Assembly: GCA_002405515.1 (NCBI GenBank)
Contig: DHLZ01000182.1
Span: forward strand, 1 to 11,777
Reading direction: 5' to 3'
Length of the DNA: 11,777 bases
Origin: Planctomycetaceae bacterium UBA4655
Lineage (GTDB): Bacteria > Planctomycetota > Planctomycetia > Pirellulales > UBA1268
Shown here: piece by piece, positions 6,421 to 11,777 of the stretch
How positions within the stretch are numbered: the stretch's first letter is position 1
Layout: every line of letters starts with the position of its first letter
The notes under the pieces: model-generated
The model's database searches: none
What the model saw: only the letters and a program-made list of their open reading frames with translations
Told to the model about the DNA's origin: nothing
Program-made: the position numbers and the translations under genes

Positions 6421-9400
6421 ATGCGGTTCCTGGCAGCAGCGATCCTCTCCCTGGCCGCCATGGCCGCCCCCGCGGCCGAGCCGGCCGCCGCGCAGCCCGC
6501 GGCGCTGCAACGGTGGGCGATTCTGGCCTCCGCGGAAGTGCGGGCCACCGGCATCGCCGACCTGCTCGACGCCACGCTCGCTCAGGACGCGAGCCTGGTC
6601 CTCGTCGAACGCGAACTTCTCGACCGGACGATGAAGGAGCTCGATCTTTCCACGTTCCTTGGCGCGGGCTCCACGGCGGCCCGGTTGCAGCTCGGCAAAA
6701 CGCTGGCGGCGGAGGGCCTGATCCTGCTGTCGGTCGAAAAGCGACCGGAAGGCCAGGCCCTGCGGCTCGATCTTTGCGACTGCCGCTACGGGGCACGGCT
6801 GCGGAGCGAGTGGCTGCGGAATGAGGCCGCGGACCGGGAAGGTGTCGTGAAGCGGTGCGTGGCCATGCTGGACGAGGTCCGGCGGCAGTACCGGGCGGGC
6901 GTCCGCCGGATCGTCTGCGTGCCGGATTTCGTGTCGCAGAATCTGAAGAACACCTACGTCTCCATGCAGGCCGCCTCTGCGCAGCTCGTCCGCGAGCGGC
7001 TTCTCCGTGTGCCGGGCGTCGCCGTCGTCGAGATCGACGAGGCCGAGGCGATCGGCCGCGAGCTGCAACTGGGCGGCACGGAACTCCGTGACGCCCCGGC
7101 GATGATGACGGTCAAGGGCAGCTTCCGCGTCGTCGACGCGGCCGACAAGGCGACCAATCTGGTGAACCTGCATCTCGATCTGTTCGACGGCAAGGAGCGG
7201 CGGGAGGTCGCCCGCGACGGCATACCGATGAGGGACCTGGGCGCGGTGCTTACCGGCGAGCTGGCGACGGAGATTCTTCAGGCCGTCGACGAGGCGGCCC
7301 CGGGCCTGACACAGCGACACATCGCCGACATGCTGGCCGAACGGGCCCAGACCTTCGCCAGCCTCGGATCCTTCGACCGCGCGGCGCCGCTCCGCGAGGC
7401 CGTGCTCATGATCGACCCCGACGCCGCCGAGCAGCGGATCCGGCTGATGGCCGAGCGGACCGAGCCGCACTACCCACGCGGCTATCGGCAGCGGAACGCA
7501 CCGGTCCAGCAGTACGACGTGTTCATCGAAAGCTGGCACGATGCCAATCTGCGGGAACGGCGGATTCCCTTTTTCATGGCCCACACCGAGGCCCTGATCC
7601 AGCGGAATCAGGTCAACCCCCGGGAGGCGGTGTATCTGCTGGAGATCTGCCGCCGCGAGGCCTACGCCGACATGGAGATGGTCATCGCCTGTTTCGGCTT
7701 GCGCTACCAGGAAAGCTGTCGCGTCGCCGAGGACCGCATCAAGACGGCCGAGGCGTTTTTTTGGCGGATGGCCCCGCTGGTCTTGAAGCTGGACCGAGGC
7801 CACGTCGAAGGCCGGAACCGAAACCAGATGTTCCTGCCGTTTCAGCAGCGTCCGCTGCACGAGCGGCCGGGCGCCGATCCGATGGTGCCCGCCGAGCAGG
7901 ACGCGCTGGCGACGCACGAGCTGGTGCTGCAATGCCTGAAGCTCGGCGTGGTGGGCGTCACCCGCCGGCCGCAGCCACCCATCAACGGCTACCCTCAGGC
8001 GGACGCGCGGGATCTCCACTTCAACGACGCCGGGCGGCTCGGCAAGGTGGCCGGAATCCTCGAGTCGCTCGCCCCGGAGGATCTGCGGCCGCACCCGGAA
8101 ATGCTCCTGCTGTTGAGCGACGCCATCCGACCGCTGGGGCAGTGGCTCTATGACGATCCGCGGTTTTCCGCGGCCGATGCCCGGACATTTCTGGAGAGCC
8201 TGGCCGCGAGCCGGCGGCCTGGGGTGGCCTACTGCGGGCGGTTCGGCCTGGCGAGTCTCGACGTCTCCACCCTCGACGCGCCCCAGACGGCGAAGCGGGT
8301 GACCGAGATCGACTGGCTCGTGGAACAGTATCCGCGGGTCGCGATCACCCCGGCCACGCCCAAGGGCAGCCAGCTCCGCAAGCCGCAGGAACGGTGCCTC
8401 AAGCACCTCAAGACGCTCCGCGACGCGTGCATGAAACGCATCACCGTGGCTCCGGAAACGGTTTCCCTGCCGCTGTCGTCGCTGGAGAAGGATTTCCAGA
8501 CCGCTCCGGAGGACATCCTGCGGCTGGCCAAAAATCCGCGAGTGGTCGCGGCGCGGGTCAACCTGAAATTGCCCTTCGAACCGCGGTTTTGGCTCAACTG
8601 CGGCGATCGTTTCGACGTCATCGGCAACTCCTTGCAGGTCCACATCCTCCGCAAGTCCGGCGAACTCGTGGAGCTGTTCGACTCGCGGCGGTTTAAGGAG
8701 CCGGCGAGTGGGATCGGCGACACCGTGCGTTGGGACGGCAGGTATCTGTGGCTCATCGGGGGCGGAAGTCTCCGCGTCTTCGACGCCGAGTGCCGGCCGA
8801 TCGGTCAATTGGAACCTTCCGTGGAACTTCCCGGATACGACACGAAATGGCTCCATGTCTTCGCGCCCGGCAAGGCGATCATGGGCTGCCAGCGGTGGGA
8901 CGACACGCACCAGCACGACCGCGGCTGCTGGTTCGCCTTCATCGAGGTCAAGGACGAAGGCCCGGGGAAGATGCGGCTCCAGCCCCGCGTGATCCACGAG
9001 GCGACCCAGTTGTCGGTGGAGGCGACGGGCGACACCGTGGACGACCCGCGGCTGGGGTTCGGGATCGATTGGGTGAGCGAGTTCAGTTTTGCCGAGACCG
9101 AAGGGAAGCGGCTGTTGTTCGTGGGACGGCGGTTCCTGCACGGAACCTTCTCGGGGCGGCCGACCCGCCCCCTGATGATCGATCTCGAGACCCTCGAGGT
9201 CGGCGTGTTTCCGCACGCGTTTCCGATCTTCGGCAGCCAGGCCCTCCACACCCGCCAGTTTTTGCCCCACGGCGTGGTCGTGATCCAGTCGTCGCACGGT
9301 CACAACATGATGGAGGTCTGGAAGGCACCCCAGAGCGCCGCGCAGCCATGGAAGACGAAACGCGTGCCCTTCGACATGTACGCCACCGTCGTGCACCAGG

Positions 9401-10371
9401 GCATGCTGTACTCCAGGCAATGCCGGAGCCGTTTCGATCCCGGGACGCTTGAAGTCGAGGAATTCGTGCCCAAGGGCGAGTTCATCCCGAGAAGGGAAAT
9501 GCTCGAGATGATGGGAAGTTCGGCACACTTCGGCGTCGTCTTCTGGGGGGATGGGCGGAGATGGGAGCCGGGCGTCGACTGGGCCACGCGAGTGGCCAGA
9601 GAGAAACAGGCACCGCCCCCGCCCCCCCCGCCGCCCGTGCGGCCCGGGTTCGGCGCCTGGCGGATGCACATCGACGATCCGCACGCCCCGCCATCGGATT
9701 ACTCGGATCATGCCGTCGTCATTCCGGAGGCCTTTCGCGACAAGCACTACCGGGCCATGCTCCGGCTGTGGGCCGCCGGCGCCAAGCTGTCGGTCCACTC
9801 GTGTCCCGGAGAGACCTACCTGCACATCCACCCCGGCTGGATCGGCGACCGCGACGACGCCGCGGCTGTGGCCGACCTCCATAACATCATCCAGTTCGTG
9901 GCGATCGGCGTCGCCCGGGAGCCGATCGCAGCCGCCATGCGGGGTCTGGGCGACGAAGGCGGCGTGAAGTGCATGGTCCTGTCCGCGACGCCCGCGACCA
10001 ATGCCGACTTCCAGGTCGTGGGGCAGATGCGAAAAATGGAGTACCTGACCGTATGCAATACGGAGATCGACGACGAGGGTTTGAGGGCCGTCGGCAAGCT
10101 CGAAGGGCTGACGAGCCTGCGGCTTCGGGACGAGACGGGCAAGCGGCTGACGGCGGCCGGCCTCGCCCACCTCCGCAACCTTCCGAATCTGGCATGGCTC
10201 ACCCTGGAGGGGCCGGGCTTCGGCGACGAGGCCGTCAAGGCGTTGACGGGTGACATGCTGCCCCGCCTGCACTCGCTCACGCTGACCGGCTGTGAGGTGC
10301 GGACCGATCTGCTGCGGGAGCTCAAGCGACAGCGGCCGAAGATCTCGACGTACCTGCACGAACTGTACTGA
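6421..10371 (+). CDS. Giant secreted multi-domain protein: two CsgG-like segments, TPR-like segment, propeller-like region, leucine-rich repeats
   Basis: A protein of 1316 residues. ATG 6421 is chosen because GAGGG (6408-6412) precedes it and MRFLAAAILSLAAMAAPAAEPAAA is a signal peptide; an in-frame GTG at 6352 is less likely. Residues ~30-130 (RWAILASAEVRATGIADLLDATL, then SLVLVERELLDRTMKELDL) resemble the N-terminal fold of CsgG-type envelope proteins. Residues ~161-290 (RRIVCVPDFVSQNL, then VAVVEIDEAEAIGREL) look like a second copy. Residues ~305-340 are TPR-like (TFASLGSFDRAAPLREAVLMIDPD). A helical middle follows, then ~713-1055 with β-strand and WDGRYLWLIGGG-like units suggesting a propeller. 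A linker with eight prolines lies at ~1065-1072, and ~1115-1316 is a leucine-rich domain of planctomycete type (IDDEGLRAVGKLEGLTSLRL). No catalytic motif is seen, so a periplasmic or surface scaffold or sensor is my inference. It is alone on its strand until the transporter 205 bp downstream. Confidence 0.8.
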   Translation: MRFLAAAILSLAAMAAPAAEPAAAQPAALQRWAILASAEVRATGIADLLDATLAQDASLVLVERELLDRTMKELDLSTFLGAGSTAARLQLGKTLAAEGLILLSVEKRPEGQALRLDLCDCRYGARLRSEWLRNEAADREGVVKRCVAMLDEVRRQYRAGVRRIVCVPDFVSQNLKNTYVSMQAASAQLVRERLLRVPGVAVVEIDEAEAIGRELQLGGTELRDAPAMMTVKGSFRVVDAADKATNLVNLHLDLFDGKERREVARDGIPMRDLGAVLTGELATEILQAVDEAAPGLTQRHIADMLAERAQTFASLGSFDRAAPLREAVLMIDPDAAEQRIRLMAERTEPHYPRGYRQRNAPVQQYDVFIESWHDANLRERRIPFFMAHTEALIQRNQVNPREAVYLLEICRREAYADMEMVIACFGLRYQESCRVAEDRIKTAEAFFWRMAPLVLKLDRGHVEGRNRNQMFLPFQQRPLHERPGADPMVPAEQDALATHELVLQCLKLGVVGVTRRPQPPINGYPQADARDLHFNDAGRLGKVAGILESLAPEDLRPHPEMLLLLSDAIRPLGQWLYDDPRFSAADARTFLESLAASRRPGVAYCGRFGLASLDVSTLDAPQTAKRVTEIDWLVEQYPRVAITPATPKGSQLRKPQERCLKHLKTLRDACMKRITVAPETVSLPLSSLEKDFQTAPEDILRLAKNPRVVAARVNLKLPFEPRFWLNCGDRFDVIGNSLQVHILRKSGELVELFDSRRFKEPASGIGDTVRWDGRYLWLIGGGSLRVFDAECRPIGQLEPSVELPGYDTKWLHVFAPGKAIMGCQRWDDTHQHDRGCWFAFIEVKDEGPGKMRLQPRVIHEATQLSVEATGDTVDDPRLGFGIDWVSEFSFAETEGKRLLFVGRRFLHGTFSGRPTRPLMIDLETLEVGVFPHAFPIFGSQALHTRQFLPHGVVVIQSSHGHNMMEVWKAPQSAAQPWKTKRVPFDMYATVVHQGMLYSRQCRSRFDPGTLEVEEFVPKGEFIPRREMLEMMGSSAHFGVVFWGDGRRWEPGVDWATRVAREKQAPPPPPPPPVRPGFGAWRMHIDDPHAPPSDYSDHAVVIPEAFRDKHYRAMLRLWAAGAKLSVHSCPGETYLHIHPGWIGDRDDAAAVADLHNIIQFVAIGVAREPIAAAMRGLGDEGGVKCMVLSATPATNADFQVVGQMRKMEYLTVCNTEIDDEGLRAVGKLEGLTSLRLRDETGKRLTAAGLAHLRNLPNLAWLTLEGPGFGDEAVKALTGDMLPRLHSLTLTGCEVRTDLLRELKRQRPKISTYLHELY

Positions 10372-10437
10372 ACCACGTGCCTGCCGGGCCGGCCGGCTCC
10401 GGCCAGTGCGGCGGCAACCACGTGTCGCCGGGCCGGC
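10371..10437. repeat. Imperfect direct repeat of about 23 bases just after the giant gene
   Basis: The sequence aaccacgtgcctgccgggc (and four more bases, to 10393) recurs at 10416-10437 with one base deleted and one or two changed, a spacing of 45 bases. The first copy overlaps the last base of the stop codon of the giant gene. Between them GGCCGG (10387-10392) can pair with CCGGCC (10399-10404) around a 6-base loop, which may mark the transcript end, although no T-tract follows. The remaining sequence to 10576 shows nothing else I can support. Confidence 0.5.
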
Positions 10438-10576
10438 GCTTGCCGAACCACCGGCGGCCACCGTATCCTCCTTGCTTGACCGGCAGGCCGCGGAACGAGT
10501 CTGACGCCGCATGCAGCGGCCCAGGGCGAAGTCTTTGCGGGGATGCCTCCGGCCGCCCTGACTCGTTTCGGCCGTC

Positions 10577-11599
10577 ATGGATCCGACCTCCAGCCTGATC
10601 GCCGTGTTCGTCGTCGTGGCGGCCGCGGCAGTGGTGGCGGTCCATCCGCGGACACGGGCCTACGGGTTCGCGGCGTGGGTCGTGGCGGCCGTCCTCGCCG
10701 GGCTAATCGCGCCGCCGGCGGCGGTGAGCCGGCTGCCGCTCGACAACCCGTTGCTCGTGACGCGGCTCCTGCAGATCGCGATGTTCGGCATGGGGGCGAC
10801 GCTCACCACCGGGGATTTCGTCCGCGTCCTGCAGATGCCCAAGGGCGTCATCGTGGGCGCGGTCCTGCAGTTCACCACGATGCCCTTGCTGGGCTGGGCG
10901 GTCTCGCGGGCCCTCGGCCTGCCTCCGGAGCTCGCCCTGGGCATGATCCTCCTCGGGGCGAGCCCCGGAGGCATTTCGTCCAACGTGATCACGTATCTGG
11001 CCCGCGGCAACGTCGCACTGTCGGTGACCATGACGGCCGTGTCGACCCTCCTGGCTCCGGTGATGACGCCGCTGATGGTCTATCTCTACGCGCGGCGGAC
11101 GGTCGATCTCGATTACGCGGAGATGTTTTCCAGCATCCTGGCGACGGTCGTCGCGCCGGTGGTTGTGGGTCTGGCGGCCAACGCGGTGCTCACCCGCTGC
11201 CGGGCCGATCGGCGGGTCGCGGAGCGGTTGCTCGCCGTCACGTCGATGATCGCGATCTGCCTGATCTGTGGGGTGATCGCCTTCCGCAGCCGCGAGCAGA
11301 TCGAGCATGTCGGCGGGCTCTTGTTGCTGGGCGTCACCGCACACAACCTCGGCGGCTATCTGTTCGGATATGCCGCCAGCCGGCTCGTGGGCATCAACCG
11401 CCAGGACAGCCGCACCGTCGCCATCGAGGTCGGCCTGCAGAACGGCGGCCTGGCCGCGAACCTGGCCGTCCAGGTGCTGAAGATCCCGGGCGCCGCGATC
11501 GTGCCGGCACTGTTCTCGGCCGTGATGAACGTCACCGGCTCGGTACTGGCCTCGATCTGGGCGCACCGTCCGCCGCAGGACGCCGCCGCGGATTCCTGA
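10577..11599 (+). CDS. BASS-family transporter (bile acid:sodium symporter family)
   Basis: An integral membrane protein of 340 residues with about nine or ten hydrophobic segments, as in this family of sodium-coupled organic-anion carriers (usual length about 300-340). The two signature stretches are present. ILLGASPGGISSNVITYLARGN (125-145, with Ser135 and Asn136) matches the first broken helix that helps bind sodium. TVAIEVGLQNGGLAANLAV (280-298, with Glu284, Gln288 and Asn289) matches the second. The helices that cross in known structures are thus both intact, so it should be functional. The substrate is not predictable: bacterial members carry bile acids, pantoate, pyruvate or other organic acids. 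The start ATG at 10577 has no strong Shine-Dalgarno sequence, but the first membrane segment begins within a few residues of it and no better start lies upstream. It is unlikely to share a transcript tightly with the gene 205 bp upstream. Confidence 0.93.
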   Translation: MDPTSSLIAVFVVVAAAAVVAVHPRTRAYGFAAWVVAAVLAGLIAPPAAVSRLPLDNPLLVTRLLQIAMFGMGATLTTGDFVRVLQMPKGVIVGAVLQFTTMPLLGWAVSRALGLPPELALGMILLGASPGGISSNVITYLARGNVALSVTMTAVSTLLAPVMTPLMVYLYARRTVDLDYAEMFSSILATVVAPVVVGLAANAVLTRCRADRRVAERLLAVTSMIAICLICGVIAFRSREQIEHVGGLLLLGVTAHNLGGYLFGYAASRLVGINRQDSRTVAIEVGLQNGGLAANLAVQVLKIPGAAIVPALFSAVMNVTGSVLASIWAHRPPQDAAADS

Positions 11600-11693
11600 C
11601 CGGCGGCGGAGAACAGGCCGCTGCGGCCGACGTCCGCAATCCTGCTCGCGTTGACCACCGCGACCGGCAGGGCGAGATGGGCGGGTCCCAACA

Positions 11694-11777
11694 GTTACTA
11701 CCGGGAGCATGAGGTAGTTGACATTATTCTGCGGGCAACTCGGCCTGCTGACTTTCACGGAAGCCCGAGCCGCAAGT
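11694..11777 (-). repeat. Right arm of the inverted repeat pair (partner at 58-143)
   Basis: Read on the minus strand this 84-base stretch matches the left-edge arm: 22 of 22 identical at the outer end (11756-11777) and 25 of 30 at the inner end (11694-11723), with a diverged middle. On the minus strand the inner part reads VARRIMSTTSCSR then TAG TAA (11739-11695). The frame upstream of it is closed by TGA within the arm, so this copy is not an intact gene. A small hairpin ACTACC/GGTAGT (11697-11702, 11713-11718) exists here but is not conserved in the left arm. The repeat probably continues beyond the right edge. The 94 bases between the transporter stop and this arm contain nothing recognised. 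Confidence 0.75.

Noticed and set aside
6037..10578. A minus-strand open frame of about 1500 codons opposite the giant secreted protein
   Set aside because: It lacks a signal peptide, a ribosome binding site and any recognisable domain. Its composition (rich in Arg, Pro, Gly, His) is what the reverse strand of a GC-rich gene produces. The plus-strand frame has a signal peptide and repeats.
11718..11723. TTGACA as a -35 promoter box near the right edge
   Set aside because: No -10 box lies 16-18 bases downstream, and the hexamer falls within the repeat arm conserved for other reasons.
10703..11758. A minus-strand open frame opposite the transporter, extending into the right repeat arm
   Set aside because: It is Arg-, His- and Gly-rich shadow sequence. 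The plus strand encodes a complete BASS transporter with both signature motifs.
58..11777. An 11.7-kb transposon bounded by terminal inverted repeats
   Set aside because: No transposase, integrase or target-site duplication can be seen. The arms look like diverged members of a dispersed family, and the genes between them are typical chromosomal ones.

Overview
The window looks like chromosomal DNA of a GC-rich planctomycete, most likely of the Pirellulales type. This is inferred from gene content: a dehydrogenase-like protein of the class first described in Planctomycetes (β-propeller plus HEAT repeats), a secreted type I sulfatase, and a very large secreted protein ending in leucine-rich repeats. 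Genes are widely spaced, intergenic gaps are about 190-400 bp, and GC-rich codon use leaves long spurious open frames opposite the real genes. I saw no rRNA, tRNA, CRISPR array, transposase or phage gene.

Layout. Positions 1-143 hold two copies of a 48-bp tandem unit, then a diverged sequence that reappears in inverted orientation at the right edge (11694-11777). Positions 144-405 are non-coding apart from one clear hairpin. Three minus-strand genes follow, read from right to left: a sulfatase (4739-6043), a secreted β-rich protein of unknown function (3339-4511), and a propeller/HEAT dehydrogenase-like protein (406-3147). All three have signal peptides and good ribosome binding sites. Gaps of 191 and 227 bp mean they need not form one operon. 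A divergent, very GC-rich region (6044-6420) separates them from a plus-strand gene for a 1316-residue secreted protein (6421-10371). That protein combines two CsgG-like segments, a TPR-like segment, a propeller-like region, a polyproline linker and C-terminal leucine-rich repeats. A BASS-family sodium-coupled transporter (10577-11599) follows on the same strand.

How the genes could work together: four of the five encode proteins predicted to be exported and the fifth is an inner-membrane transporter. A sulfatase next to a dehydrogenase-like protein fits the polysaccharide-degrading lifestyle usual in this group. No sequence evidence ties all five into one pathway, so I treat them as neighbours rather than a defined system.

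The points most worth a second look are: (1) the inverted pair of edge sequences, whose differences look like those of a conserved C-terminal peptide; (2) the sulfatase active-site motif, which has Leu where the signature has Arg; (3) the unusual multi-domain giant protein; and (4) internal β-strand repeats in the unknown secreted protein.
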